Positions 26,630 to 36,165 of a DNA stretch of 52,812 bases are shown here, in pieces (position 1 is the first letter of the stretch; each line of letters starts with the position of its first letter). Source of the stretch: Bacteroidales bacterium (GTDB lineage Bacteria > Bacteroidota > Bacteroidia > Bacteroidales > UBA932); contig JAFRRR010000032.1 in the NCBI GenBank assembly GCA_017428035.1, positions 1 through 52,812 of the forward strand, written 5' to 3'. The notes below the pieces were generated by a model. The model was given only the letters and a program-made list of their open reading frames with translations. It searched no databases and was not told the DNA's origin. The position numbers were made by a program, and so were the translations under genes.

Positions 26630-28477
26630 ATGAAATTCTATCTGAGCAGGCGCAATACAATTTTGCTTGTGATCTTGGTCATCTTTGCCATTATAGCCGT
26701 CAGGCTTTTCTCCATTCAGATTATCCAGAAAGATTTCAGGGAGACGGCAGAGAACAACGCCCTCAAGTATGTCACCATCTACCCCGCCCGCGGCCGCATC
26801 CTGGACCGCAACGGCAACACCATCGTAGAGAACAAGATTACCTACGACATTATGGTGACGCCCCGCAACGTGCCCGAATTTGACACGCTGGCCATATGCA
26901 ACATATTCGGCCTGGACCTGGACTATGTGCGCGAGAAGTTTGCCTCTTACAAAGCCAACGCGCGCAAAATAGGCTTCGGTTCGATGCCCTTTCTAAAGCA
27001 GGTCGGCAGCGCCCAGTTCAACGCCTTTGCAGAGAAGGCTTTCCTTTTCCCCGGCTTCGACGCCGTGGCCCGCACCGCCCGCGTATATCCGGTGAATGCC
27101 GGCGGCAACCTGATAGGCTACGTATCTGAGGTGGACAGGGACTATATCGAGGCTCATCCGGAATACCGCGCCGGCGACTATGCCGGCAAAACCGGCATCG
27201 AGAGGGCCTACGAGAAGCGGCTGGCCGGCGAGAAGGGCTACACCGTATATTACCGCGACGCCCACGGCCAGATCAAGGGCCACTACGAAGACGGCGCCCT
27301 GGACAAGGAGGCTGTGGCCGGCAGTGACATCACCACCACCATCGACGCCAACCTCCAGGCCTACGGCGAGATTCTGATGCGCAACAAGGTGGGCAGCGTC
27401 GTGGCCATAGAGCCCTCTACGGGCGAAATCCTGACACTTATCTCCAGCCCCGGTATCGATGTAAGCCAGCTGGCAGAAATCAACAAATACTACAAAGAAA
27501 TCAGCGAGAACCCCTACAACCCGATGTTCAACCGCACCGTGCAGAGTGCGCAGCCACCGGGGTCGGTGTTCAAGCTTGTAAACGGCCTGATAGGCTTGCA
27601 GGAGGGCGTTCTCACGCGGGAAACCCGCTATCCCTGCAACCGTGGCTACACCAACGGCAAGGTTCACGTGGGCTGTCACGGGCACCCATCGCCCATAAAC
27701 CTGCCCCAGTCCATCGCTATGAGCTGCAATGCATATTACTGCTATGTGCTGCGCAACATTATGGACAACCGCAAATATGACAACATAGAGGAGTCGTTCA
27801 ACAAATGGCGCGACTATGTCACCAGTTTCGGCTTCGGCCACAAACTGGGCAGCGACGTCCCTTACGAGCTGGGCGGCAACGTCCCCACGGTGAATACCTA
27901 CAACAAGCTGCACGGCAAGGGGCGCTGGAAGTCGCTCTCCATCATTTCCCTCTCCATAGGTCAGGGCGAGCTGGGCTGCACCCCGCTGCATCTGGCCAAC
28001 TTCTGCGCCACCATCGCCAACCGCGGCTGGTTCTATACGCCCCATATGATCAAGGGCGACGAAGAGCATCCGCTGGACTCTGCCTACACCGTGAAGAATT
28101 ATCCTATGGTGGACCAGAAATACTTCCCGCTGATAGTTGAGGGCATGAATATGTCGGTCTACGGCGACGGCGGCACCTCCCACGTGGCGCAGGTGCCCGG
28201 CGTGAATATGTGCGGCAAGACCGGTACGGCCCAGAACCCACACGGCGACGACCACTCGGTATTCATCTGCTTTGCCCCCAAGGACAATCCACAGATTGCC
28301 GTGGCGGCGTATATAGAAAACGGCGGCTTCGGTGCCACCTGGGCAGCCCCCATCGCCTCGCTGATTGTGGAGAAATACCTCAACGGTGAGATTGCCGACA
28401 GCCGCAAAGAACTGGAAACCCGCGTCAAGAACGGCTACCTGCTGAATAAAGTACCCGTAAGGAAGAGAAAGAGATAA
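26630..28477 (+). CDS. mrdA: Penicillin-binding protein 2, elongasome transpeptidase
   Basis: Class B PBP that cross-links side-wall peptidoglycan together with RodA. The 615-residue product has one N-terminal membrane helix (residues about 11-30), the pedestal motif ARGRILDRNGNTIVEN near 50, and the transpeptidase domain with Ser312 in PPGSVFKLVNG, SCN in SIAMSCNAYYC and the Lys of CGKTGTAQN at 530. The stop overlaps the rodA start by one base (TAATG), so the two partners are translationally coupled. Confidence 0.97.
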   Translation: MKFYLSRRNTILLVILVIFAIIAVRLFSIQIIQKDFRETAENNALKYVTIYPARGRILDRNGNTIVENKITYDIMVTPRNVPEFDTLAICNIFGLDLDYVREKFASYKANARKIGFGSMPFLKQVGSAQFNAFAEKAFLFPGFDAVARTARVYPVNAGGNLIGYVSEVDRDYIEAHPEYRAGDYAGKTGIERAYEKRLAGEKGYTVYYRDAHGQIKGHYEDGALDKEAVAGSDITTTIDANLQAYGEILMRNKVGSVVAIEPSTGEILTLISSPGIDVSQLAEINKYYKEISENPYNPMFNRTVQSAQPPGSVFKLVNGLIGLQEGVLTRETRYPCNRGYTNGKVHVGCHGHPSPINLPQSIAMSCNAYYCYVLRNIMDNRKYDNIEESFNKWRDYVTSFGFGHKLGSDVPYELGGNVPTVNTYNKLHGKGRWKSLSIISLSIGQGELGCTPLHLANFCATIANRGWFYTPHMIKGDEEHPLDSAYTVKNYPMVDQKYFPLIVEGMNMSVYGDGGTSHVAQVPGVNMCGKTGTAQNPHGDDHSVFICFAPKDNPQIAVAAYIENGGFGATWAAPIASLIVEKYLNGEIADSRKELETRVKNGYLLNKVPVRKRKR

Positions 28478-29913
28478 TGAACCGGCACAAGAATCCATAT
28501 CGCAAACTGGACTGGACCCTGATTGGGTGCTGGCTAGCGCTGGTACTCTTTGGCTGGATCAATATATTCTCTGTGCTGCACGGGGAGAGTTCCAATATAT
28601 TTGACTTTCACCAGAAATACGGAATGCACTTCGTATGGATTTGCATTTCGCTGGTATCGGCCTTTCTCATTATCCGGGTAATTCCGGCCAATTTCTGGCA
28701 GGGCACCGCCTGGATCACATACGGAGGCGTGATTTTGCTGCTGATGGCCACGTTGGTTATGGGTGTCAGCAGCCACGGATCCCAGAGTTGGATACAGATA
28801 GGCGGTTTCCGCCTGCAGCCGGCAGAATTCTCTAAAATAACCACCTCGCTGGCCCTGGCCACGGTGATGAGCAAATACGGGTTCAGCCTCAAGACACTGC
28901 CCAATATCGCCAGGGTGGCGGCCGTGCTGCTGCTCCCTATGGCCATCATCCTTCTGGAAAACGAGACCGGCAGTATGCTGGTGTACGTGGGTTTTCTGGT
29001 GGTTCTTTTCCGCGAGGGGATGTCGGGCTGGATTCTTGTCATCGGATTCTTGATTGTGCTGGAGTTTATCCTCACCATCATAACATCGCCCTACGTGGCG
29101 CTGGTGGTGGGCCTGGCGGTATTCCTGATGATCTGGTTCTTTAAAAAGGACCAGTATCTGCTGGGGGTGCTTGTCACCACCCTCACCGTGGTGGCGCTGG
29201 CCTTTTTGCCCAAGCTGCTGGAGATTGAGGCCGTGGCGGCCGTCAACCCCCTGCCCGCCGAGACCTGGCTGGCCATAATCCTGAGCGTGGTGGCACTGTT
29301 CTATATCATTAGAATAATAATCCGGTCCCCGCGCAAGACATTCGAGCGAAACGCCTTCATAGTGCTGCTGTGCGGCGTGCTGTTTGTGCTGTCGGTTCAG
29401 TTCTTCTACAGCCACGTGCTCCAGGACCATCAGCGCAACCGTATAGACGTGTTCCTTGGCCTGGTAGACGACCCCAAGGGCGTGGGCTATAACCTGCATC
29501 AGTCTATGGTGGCCATCGGCTCGGGCGGCTTTGCCGGCAAGGGCTTTATGAACGGCACCCAGACTTCCCTGGGCTATGTTCCGGAGCAGGAGACCGACTT
29601 TATTTTCTGCACCATAGGCGAGGAATGGGGCTTTCTGGGGGCGCTTTTCATACTGGCGCTGTACCTGACCATCATCTTCAGGATTATAATACTGGCCGAC
29701 AGGGCCAAAGATTCATTTACCCGGATCTACGGCTATTGCGTGGCGATGTGCATAGCGGTGCACATCGTGATAAACATAGGTATGACCATTGGACTGATGC
29801 CGGTGATCGGAATCCCGCTGCCGTTTTTGAGCTACGGCGGCAGCGCAATGCTGGCCTTTACGGCAATGCTGGCCATATTTATCAAGCTCGCTTTTGAAGA
29901 CAGGAAAATATAA
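28477..29913 (+). CDS. rodA: Peptidoglycan glycosyltransferase RodA
   Basis: SEDS-family polymerase that extends glycan strands with PBP2. The 478-residue product is longer than the roughly 370 of enterobacterial RodA; the extra length lies in the middle, where additional hydrophobic segments (about residues 185-295) precede the conserved DHQRNRIDVFLG. Later signatures are QSMVAIGSGGFAGKGFMNGT, VPEQETDFIFCTIGEEWGF and GIPLPFLSYGGSAML. The longer form is usual in Bacteroidetes. gcvP begins ten bases after the stop. Confidence 0.95.
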   Translation: MNRHKNPYRKLDWTLIGCWLALVLFGWINIFSVLHGESSNIFDFHQKYGMHFVWICISLVSAFLIIRVIPANFWQGTAWITYGGVILLLMATLVMGVSSHGSQSWIQIGGFRLQPAEFSKITTSLALATVMSKYGFSLKTLPNIARVAAVLLLPMAIILLENETGSMLVYVGFLVVLFREGMSGWILVIGFLIVLEFILTIITSPYVALVVGLAVFLMIWFFKKDQYLLGVLVTTLTVVALAFLPKLLEIEAVAAVNPLPAETWLAIILSVVALFYIIRIIIRSPRKTFERNAFIVLLCGVLFVLSVQFFYSHVLQDHQRNRIDVFLGLVDDPKGVGYNLHQSMVAIGSGGFAGKGFMNGTQTSLGYVPEQETDFIFCTIGEEWGFLGALFILALYLTIIFRIIILADRAKDSFTRIYGYCVAMCIAVHIVINIGMTIGLMPVIGIPLPFLSYGGSAMLAFTAMLAIFIKLAFEDRKI

Positions 29914-29923
29914 AAACATATAT

Positions 29924-32722
29924 ATGAATTTTGCAGAAAGACACATTGGACCCCGCAGGGAACAGACAGAGCAGATGCTCGCAAAGCTAGGCGTTTCTTC
30001 GCTTGAAGAATTGTGCGCGCAGACCGTGCCGCAGGACATTATGCTGGACGGACCGCTGGCTTTGGACCCGGCCCTGGGGGAAGGGGAATATCTGACCAGG
30101 CTCAAAGAGATTGCCGCAAAGAACAGGAATTTCCGCTCGCTGATAGGTATGGGCTGGTATCGCACCGCCACCCCCAGCGTGATTGCGCGCAACATCTTTG
30201 AAAACCCCTCTTGGTACACCTCCTACACCCCCTACCAGGCAGAGATTTCACAAGGCCGCCTGGAGGCGCTTATGGTGTTCCAGACTATGATATCTTCCCT
30301 GACCGGTTTCAATCTGGCCAACTGCTCTATGCTGGACGACGCCACCGCCGCAGCCGAGGCTATGCGTATGATGTTCAACCTGCGCCCGCGCCCCGCAGTG
30401 GCAGCCGGGAAAAACCTGCTGTTTGTGGACCGGAACATCTTCCCCAGCGTCCTTTCTGTGATTGAAACCCGCGCCGCCGCACTGGGCATAGACCTGGAGA
30501 TGGGCGAGTGGGACAACTGCATCCTCAAAGAGCGCTGCTTTGGCGCCATTCTGCAGTATCCCGCCGCCAACGGTGCCGTTCGCGACTACTCATCTTTCTG
30601 CGAGAAGGCACACGAAAGGGGCATTATGGTCACCGCCGTGTGCGACCTGCTGTCGCTGGCTCTGCTCAAGGAGCCCGCTGCGTGGGGTGCCGACATCGCG
30701 GTGGGCAGCGCTCAGCGCTTTGGCCTGCCGATGGGCTTCGGAGGCCCCGGCATCGGATTTATGGCTACTTCCGACGAGCACAAGCGTTTCCTCCCGGGCC
30801 GCATAATCGGCGCCTCCAAAGACCGCCTGGGCCGCACCGCATATCGTCTGGCGCTGCAGACCCGTGAGCAGCACATCAAGCGCGAAAGGGCCACCAGCAA
30901 CATCTGCACGGCTTCTGCCCTGATGGCCACAATGACAGGTATGTTTGCCGTATGGCACGGCCCCGAAGGGATTAAGGCCATTGCCCGCAATGCCTTTAAC
31001 TATGCCCACCTGTTTGCCCGCGCCCTGGAGAAAAACGGCTATATTCTGGCCTGCAAAGAGTTTTTCGATACCCTGGAGGTACACGCTCCCAACGTGGATG
31101 CCATCCGCGCCAGGGCTCTGGAAAAGGGTTTCAACTTCTTCTATCCCGACGGCGAGTGTGTCCGCATCAGCTTTGACGAGCTTTCCTGCCGCGAAGAGAT
31201 AGAGCAGATGTGCGAAATCTTCCAGATCAAGGTGGCAGAAGTGCCTGCTGCCGAGGTCCCTATGGCCCGCGAGAGCGATTTCCTGTGCCAGCCGGTATTC
31301 CACAGCTATCATAGCGAAACAGCTATGATGCGCTATATCAAGAGCCTGGAGCGGCGCGACATTTCGCTGACCCACTCTATGATTCCGCTGGGAAGCTGCA
31401 CAATGAAACTGAATGCAGCCACCGAGATGATGCCCCTCTCCTGGAGCGAATTTGCCAATGTGCATCCCTACGCTCCCAAAGACCAGGCTGCCGGCACTCT
31501 GCAGATCATCTCCGAGCTGGAGCACGACCTGGCCGTGATCACCGGCTTTGACGCCTGCTCTCTGCAGCCCAACAGCGGCGCCGCCGGAGAATATGCCGGC
31601 CTTATCACCATCCGCAACTATTTCAAGGCCACCGGCCAGACCCAGCGCAAGGTGATGCTGATTCCGGCATCGGCCCACGGCACTAACCCGGCATCGGCCA
31701 CTATGGCCGGTTTCGACATAGTGATCGTGGACTTTGACGAGAACGGCGACATCAAGGTGGAATCGCTGGAAGAGAAGGCTGCCGCCGCCGGCGAAAACCT
31801 GGCGGGCCTTATGATCACCTACCCCTCCACCAACGGCATCTTCGAGGCCAAAATCAAGCAGATAGTAGAGATTATCCACCGCTACGGCGGTATGGTGTAT
31901 ATGGACGGTGCAAATATGAACGCCCAGTGCGGCATTACCAATCCGGGCTTTATAGGTGCCGATGTGTGCCATTTGAACCTGCACAAGACCTTCGCGATGC
32001 CTCACGGCGGCGGCGGTCCCGGCGTAGGCCCCATCTGCTGCACAAAGACTCTGGCCCCCTACCTTCCCGGCCATCCGGTGGTTCCCGCCTGCGGCGGCCG
32101 CGGTATGACCGCTGTGGGCAGCGCTCCCTACGGCAGCCCGCTGCTGCTGGTCATCACCCACGCCTACATCAAGATGCTGGGTGCAGACGGCCTTCGCCTG
32201 GTCTCGCAGATGGCCATCCTGAACGCCAACTATATGTCGGCCGCCCTGGAGCCCGAGTTCAGCACCCTCTACCACGGCTTTGGCGGACGCGTGGCACACG
32301 AATGCATCATTGACCTGCGCCATTTCAAAGCAGAATATGGAGTGGATGCCACCGATGTGGCAAAACGCCTGATGGACTTTGGGTTCCACGCCCCCACCCT
32401 GAGTTTCCCGGTGCACGAAACCCTGATGGTTGAGCCCACCGAGAGCGAGCCCAAAGAAGAGCTGGACCGCTTTGCCGAGACTATGAAGACCATCAAGGCA
32501 GAGTGCGAAGCCATAAAAGAGGGCAAGCTGGATGCTGCCGACAATCCCCTTAAAATGGCACCCCACATTGCAGAAGAAGTGTGCAGCGACTCGTGGAGTC
32601 ACCCTTATGGCAGAGAAGTTGCAGCATATCCGCTGGAATGGATTAGAGAAAACAAATTCTGGCCCGCCGCTGCCCGCGTGGACAACGGCCTTGGCGACAG
32701 AAACCTCATAGCAAACCTTTAG
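29924..32722 (+). CDS. gcvP: Glycine dehydrogenase (decarboxylating), fused P-protein
   Basis: PLP enzyme that decarboxylates glycine in the glycine cleavage system and passes an aminomethyl group to GcvH. The 932-residue chain contains both halves that are separate GcvPA and GcvPB in some bacteria. The first half starts MNFAERHIGPRREQTEQML, and the second starts near residue 465 (FHSYHSETAMMRYIKSLE). The PLP Lys is Lys688 in NLHKTFAMPHGGGGPGVG. The start MNFAERHIGP was preferred over one ten codons earlier that would overlap rodA. gcvT and gcvH are not in the window. Confidence 0.96.
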   Translation: MNFAERHIGPRREQTEQMLAKLGVSSLEELCAQTVPQDIMLDGPLALDPALGEGEYLTRLKEIAAKNRNFRSLIGMGWYRTATPSVIARNIFENPSWYTSYTPYQAEISQGRLEALMVFQTMISSLTGFNLANCSMLDDATAAAEAMRMMFNLRPRPAVAAGKNLLFVDRNIFPSVLSVIETRAAALGIDLEMGEWDNCILKERCFGAILQYPAANGAVRDYSSFCEKAHERGIMVTAVCDLLSLALLKEPAAWGADIAVGSAQRFGLPMGFGGPGIGFMATSDEHKRFLPGRIIGASKDRLGRTAYRLALQTREQHIKRERATSNICTASALMATMTGMFAVWHGPEGIKAIARNAFNYAHLFARALEKNGYILACKEFFDTLEVHAPNVDAIRARALEKGFNFFYPDGECVRISFDELSCREEIEQMCEIFQIKVAEVPAAEVPMARESDFLCQPVFHSYHSETAMMRYIKSLERRDISLTHSMIPLGSCTMKLNAATEMMPLSWSEFANVHPYAPKDQAAGTLQIISELEHDLAVITGFDACSLQPNSGAAGEYAGLITIRNYFKATGQTQRKVMLIPASAHGTNPASATMAGFDIVIVDFDENGDIKVESLEEKAAAAGENLAGLMITYPSTNGIFEAKIKQIVEIIHRYGGMVYMDGANMNAQCGITNPGFIGADVCHLNLHKTFAMPHGGGGPGVGPICCTKTLAPYLPGHPVVPACGGRGMTAVGSAPYGSPLLLVITHAYIKMLGADGLRLVSQMAILNANYMSAALEPEFSTLYHGFGGRVAHECIIDLRHFKAEYGVDATDVAKRLMDFGFHAPTLSFPVHETLMVEPTESEPKEELDRFAETMKTIKAECEAIKEGKLDAADNPLKMAPHIAEEVCSDSWSHPYGREVAAYPLEWIRENKFWPAAARVDNGLGDRNLIANL

Positions 32723-32726
32723 AATT

Positions 32727-33662
32727 ATGTTTAATCTGCTATATGTTACCTGGGATGTAAATCCCATACTTGTACAGCTGGGCCCCCTGGCCATCAGGTA
32801 TTACTCGCTGCTGTTCGTGGCGGGCTTCCCGCTTGGCTACTTGATGGTTGCCAAAATGTACAAGCGCGAAAACAAGAACACCGACCTGCTGGAGCCGCTG
32901 CTCTACGCCCTGCTGCTGGGCACAATCGTGGGCGCGCGCCTGGGTCACTGCCTGTTTTACGAGCCTGAATACTATCTCAAGAATCCGGTGGAGATTCTCA
33001 AGGTGTGGCACGGCGGCCTTGCCAGCCACGGCGGCGCAATAGGTGTGCTGCTGGCCATCTGGTGGTATGCCAGCCGCTACGGCAAAAAGAATAATTTCGA
33101 TTTTATGTGGCTGCTGGACCGTCTGGTGATTGCAATATGCTTTGCCGGGTGCTTCATCCGCCTGGGCAACCTGTTCAACTCCGAGATATTCGGCGGCGCC
33201 ACCACCCTGCCCTGGGGCTTCAAGTTCCCCCGCAGCGCACAGTGGGTTGCAGAATACGGCCCTTCGGTATATCCGCCCGACGGCACGGCCTGCCACCCTA
33301 CTCAGATCTACGAGGCCCTGAGCTATCTGCTGCTGGGACTCTTCCTGCTCTGGATTTACTGGAAAAAGTCCGACAAGGTATACAAGGGCTGGATATTCGG
33401 TGTTTTCCTGATTGTCCTTTTCGGAGTCCGCTTCATTATAGAATTCATCAAAAACGACCAGGTGAGCTTCGAGAGCGGTATGCTTTTCAATATGGGCCAG
33501 CTGCTCAGCGTGCCTTTCGTTCTGGCCGGCATCATAATCCTGGTGCTCAGCTACAAGAAAAAGCGTCCTCTGCTTATGATATCCAAGCCCAAAGAGGAGC
33601 CCAAGGAAAAAGGTCCCCGTATGTCGCACGCAAAGCGTATGGCTGCGGGCATGAAACAGTAG
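32727..33662 (+). CDS. lgt: Prolipoprotein diacylglyceryl transferase
   Basis: First enzyme of lipoprotein maturation; attaches diacylglycerol to the lipobox Cys. The product has 311 residues with seven hydrophobic segments, the conserved HGGLASHGGAIGV near residue 95 and the Lgt signature RLGNLFNSEIFGG near 148, with the essential Arg and Glu. The C-terminal tail is basic and cytoplasmic. Several lipoproteins in this window (DUF4249, the TIM barrel, DUF1080, BACON) would be its substrates. Starts four bases after gcvP. Confidence 0.95.
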   Translation: MFNLLYVTWDVNPILVQLGPLAIRYYSLLFVAGFPLGYLMVAKMYKRENKNTDLLEPLLYALLLGTIVGARLGHCLFYEPEYYLKNPVEILKVWHGGLASHGGAIGVLLAIWWYASRYGKKNNFDFMWLLDRLVIAICFAGCFIRLGNLFNSEIFGGATTLPWGFKFPRSAQWVAEYGPSVYPPDGTACHPTQIYEALSYLLLGLFLLWIYWKKSDKVYKGWIFGVFLIVLFGVRFIIEFIKNDQVSFESGMLFNMGQLLSVPFVLAGIIILVLSYKKKRPLLMISKPKEEPKEKGPRMSHAKRMAAGMKQ

Positions 33663-33666
33663 CAAT

Positions 33667-34575
33667 ATGCTCATAGAAAGCCCCACAACCGCCTGGAAGG
33701 ACTACGAACTTATCGACTGCGGCGACTTTGCCAAGTTGGAGCGGTTCGGCAAGTACATCACCATACGCCCCGAGCCCAAGGCCATCTGGAAGAAAACCCT
33801 CTCCGATGCCGAATGGGAAAAGATGGCCCACACCCGGTTTATCCCGGGCGGCGGCTTTTCCACCGCCGGCCAGCAGGACAGCGGGTCGTGGAAGACGCTT
33901 AAGAGGATGGACCAGCAGTGGCCCATTGTTTATCAGCCGCTGAACCTGACGCTGCGTATGGGTATGACCTCTTTCAAGCACGTGGGTGTATTCCCCGAGC
34001 AGGCGCCCAACTGGGACTTTATCTACAGCAACACCAAGCGTCTGGTGGACAATGCCGGCGGCGCACCGGTCAAGGTGCTGAATTTGTTTGCCTACACCGG
34101 CGGCGCCTCACTTGCCGCCCGCAAGGCGGGTGCCGATGTGACCCATCTGGATTCGGTGCGTCAGGTCGTGACCTGGGCCCGCCAGAATATGGAGCTGAGC
34201 CGTATGGATTCTATCCGCTGGGTTGTGGAAGACGCCCTAAAGTTTGTCCGCCGCGAGGCCAAACGGGGCAATAAATATCAGGGTATTATGCTGGACCCTC
34301 CCGCCTACGGCCACGGCCCCGACGGCGAGAAATGGAAGCTGGACGACTGCCTGTGGGAGATGCTCTCTCTGGTGGGAGAGATTCTCGCCACAAAAGACAG
34401 CTTCCTGATACTTAATCTATATGCCAACGGCTACTCTTCGCTGCTGGCCGACACCGCCGTGCGGCAGGCCCTGCGCCTGGGCAAGGATGCCGATTGCACC
34501 TGCGGCGAGCTTGTTTTGCGCGATAAATTCGGCAAAAACTTGCCACTTAGCGTCTTCGCCAGAGTAAAACAGTAG
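33667..34575 (+). CDS. Class I SAM-dependent methyltransferase (RlmI-like)
   Basis: A 302-residue methyltransferase of the rRNA cytosine-methyltransferase-like group. SAM motif I is VLNLFAYTGGASLAARKAGA near residue 137, the acidic motif is VTHLDSVRQVVTWA, and the catalytic-type motif is MLDPPAYGHGP near 214. These match the PF10672 group that includes RlmI/RlmK; the substrate of this member is not known. There is no PUA domain at the N-terminus, so it is not a standard RlmI. Last gene before the pgk promoter, four bases after lgt. Confidence 0.8.
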   Translation: MLIESPTTAWKDYELIDCGDFAKLERFGKYITIRPEPKAIWKKTLSDAEWEKMAHTRFIPGGGFSTAGQQDSGSWKTLKRMDQQWPIVYQPLNLTLRMGMTSFKHVGVFPEQAPNWDFIYSNTKRLVDNAGGAPVKVLNLFAYTGGASLAARKAGADVTHLDSVRQVVTWARQNMELSRMDSIRWVVEDALKFVRREAKRGNKYQGIMLDPPAYGHGPDGEKWKLDDCLWEMLSLVGEILATKDSFLILNLYANGYSSLLADTAVRQALRLGKDADCTCGELVLRDKFGKNLPLSVFARVKQ

Positions 34576-34593
34576 GATAATTGAATTATTTAT

Positions 34594-34631
34594 TACTTTT
34601 GCAGTCCGCACCGTTAGTGCGCGACCGTTAG
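34594..34631 (+). promoter_or_regulatory. pgk promoter -7 element and structured leader
   Basis: TACTTTTG (34594-34601) matches the Bacteroidetes -7 element; no clear -33 TTG lies at the usual distance. Just downstream the leader has a five-base stem CGCAC/GTGCG around CGTTA (34607-34621) and two copies of CCGTTAG (34611-34617 and 34625-34631). The pair could be a protein or RNA contact, but nothing known was recognised. Confidence 0.55.
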
Positions 34632-34652
34632 AATATTTTAACTCAATACAAT

Positions 34653-35903
34653 ATGCAAAACATTTCTAACTACGATTTCTCCGGCAAAAGAGCCATTGTG
34701 AGAGTCGACTTCAATGTTCCCCTGAACGAAAAATTCGAAATCACAGACGACACCCGCATCCGCGCAGCCATCCCTACCCTCAAGAAGGTTCTTGAAAAAG
34801 GCGGTTCGCTGATCATTATGTCCCACCTGGGCCGTCCCAAGGGTGTTGAAGCCAAGTATTCTCTCAAGCACATCATTGCTGCCGTAGAGGCCAAGCTCGG
34901 CGCCAAAATCCAGTTTGCAGATGATTGTATGAAGGCCGACGCACAGGCTGCCGCCCTGAAGCCGGGCGACGTGCTGCTGCTCGAGAACCTCCGCTTCTAC
35001 GCAGAGGAAGAGGGCAAGCCCAGAGGTCTGAAAGACGATGCTACCGACGAAGAGAAAAAGGCTGCCAAGGCTGCTGTCAAGGCCAGCCAGAAAGAGTTCG
35101 TGAAGAAGCTCGCTTCTTATGCCGACTGCTACATCAACGATGCCTTCGGCACCGCTCACCGCGCACACGCTTCCACAGCTCTCATCGCCGAGTACTTCCC
35201 TAACGACAAGATGTTCGGCTATGTGATGGAAGGCGAAATCAAGGCCATCAACACCGTGCTGGAGTCTCCCCAGCGTCCCTTGACCGCTATCATCGGTGGC
35301 AGCAAGGTATCATCCAAGATCGGTATCATTTCCCACCTGCTTGACCTGGTGGACAACCTGATTATCGGCGGCGGTATGGTTTATACTTTCAAGAAGGCTC
35401 TGGGCGGCAAGATTGGCAAGTCTCTCTGCGAAGACGATATGCAGGATGTCGCTCTCAACGTGCTTTCCGAGGCCAAGAAGAAGGGCGTTAAGGTTTATCT
35501 TTCCGATACCGTTGTGGCAGCCGACGATTTCAGCAACGATGCCAACACCGTGGTTTGCCCTTCCGACAATATCCCCGACGCATACGAGGGTGTGGATGCA
35601 GCTCCCGAAACCGTGGCCAGGTTCCGCGACGTGATTCTCGCTTCCAAGACCGTTCTCTGGAACGGCCCCGTGGGCGTGTTTGAGATGCCCAATTTTGCAA
35701 AGGGCACCAACGCCATCGCGCAGACTCTTAAAGAGGCTACCGACAAGGGCGCCTTCACTCTGGTAGGCGGTGGCGACAGCGTGGCAGCAGTGACCCAGAT
35801 GGGATATGCCGACAAGGTCAGCTACGTTTCCACCGGCGGCGGCGCAATGCTCGAATATCTCGAGGGCAAAGTCCTCCCCGGCATCGCAGCCATCCAGGGC
35901 TAA
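34653..35903 (+). CDS. pgk: Phosphoglycerate kinase
   Basis: Glycolytic enzyme that makes ATP from 1,3-bisphosphoglycerate. The 416-residue product has [20 protein letters not shown] at the start, MSHLGRPKG near residue 55, [12 protein letters not shown] near 166, [10 protein letters not shown] near 213 and the nucleotide region [15 protein letters not shown] near 369. A charged insertion at about residues 125-155 ([20 protein letters not shown]) is usual in Bacteroidetes. Monocistronic: own promoter and own terminator. Confidence 0.98.
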   Translation: MQNISNYDFSGKRAIVRVDFNVPLNEKFEITDDTRIRAAIPTLKKVLEKGGSLIIMSHLGRPKGVEAKYSLKHIIAAVEAKLGAKIQFADDCMKADAQAAALKPGDVLLLENLRFYAEEEGKPRGLKDDATDEEKKAAKAAVKASQKEFVKKLASYADCYINDAFGTAHRAHASTALIAEYFPNDKMFGYVMEGEIKAINTVLESPQRPLTAIIGGSKVSSKIGIISHLLDLVDNLIIGGGMVYTFKKALGGKIGKSLCEDDMQDVALNVLSEAKKKGVKVYLSDTVVAADDFSNDANTVVCPSDNIPDAYEGVDAAPETVARFRDVILASKTVLWNGPVGVFEMPNFAKGTNAIAQTLKEATDKGAFTLVGGGDSVAAVTQMGYADKVSYVSTGGGAMLEYLEGKVLPGIAAIQG

Positions 35904-35922
35904 GCAAGTCCCATCACAACGT

Positions 35923-35954
35923 AAAAAGACCGGCCATTTGGTCGGTCTTTTTCG
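35923..35954. terminator. Terminator after pgk, probably bidirectional
   Basis: AAAAAGACCG and CGGTCTTTTT pair perfectly over ten bases; the loop can extend the stem (GCCA/TGGT). T runs occur on both strands, so it may also end transcripts arriving from the glycoside cluster on the minus strand. Confidence 0.88.
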
Positions 35955-35978
35955 TTTGTAATTCTGCGGCTCTGCTCG

Positions 35979-36133
35979 CGGCTGCAATGCCTGCTGCGGA
36001 GCTCCGCTCGCTTTCAGCTCGCTTCGTCCCTCCCACCACATCCTTCGTCCTCGCTACGCGAGAACTCGTCTGCGGCGGGCCCCTCCCGCGCATGACGCCG
36101 CGGGTGGCGACATCCGCCGCAGGCATTCAGCCG
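35979..36133. repeat. 155-bp GC-rich element with terminal inverted repeats
   Basis: The 262-base gap between pgk and the TIM-barrel gene contains, after the terminator, a block with ends CGGCTGCAATGCCTGC (continuing TGCGG) at 35979-35999 and its imperfect complement at 36114-36133; about 19 of 21 positions pair, with one extra base on the left. Inside are GCGGAGCTCCGC (a perfect palindrome) and several GCTCGC units. No protein of a known family is encoded in any frame. It has the build of a MITE or other dispersed palindromic repeat. Whether it is repeated elsewhere cannot be seen from one copy. Confidence 0.5.
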
Positions 36134-36165
36134 ACTTCGCGACGCCTTAGCTCTCAATTAATAGA

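Noticed and set aside
30590-32794. 734-codon open frame antisense to gcvP
   Set aside because: The sense strand encodes all gcvP motifs in order; the antisense product is rich in His and Gly with no recognised pattern.
35914-36126. Short open frame in the inverted-repeat element on the minus strand
   Set aside because: A 70-residue Arg/Ala-rich product that spans the pgk terminator and the element; judged to be a shadow of a GC-rich repeat, not a gene.
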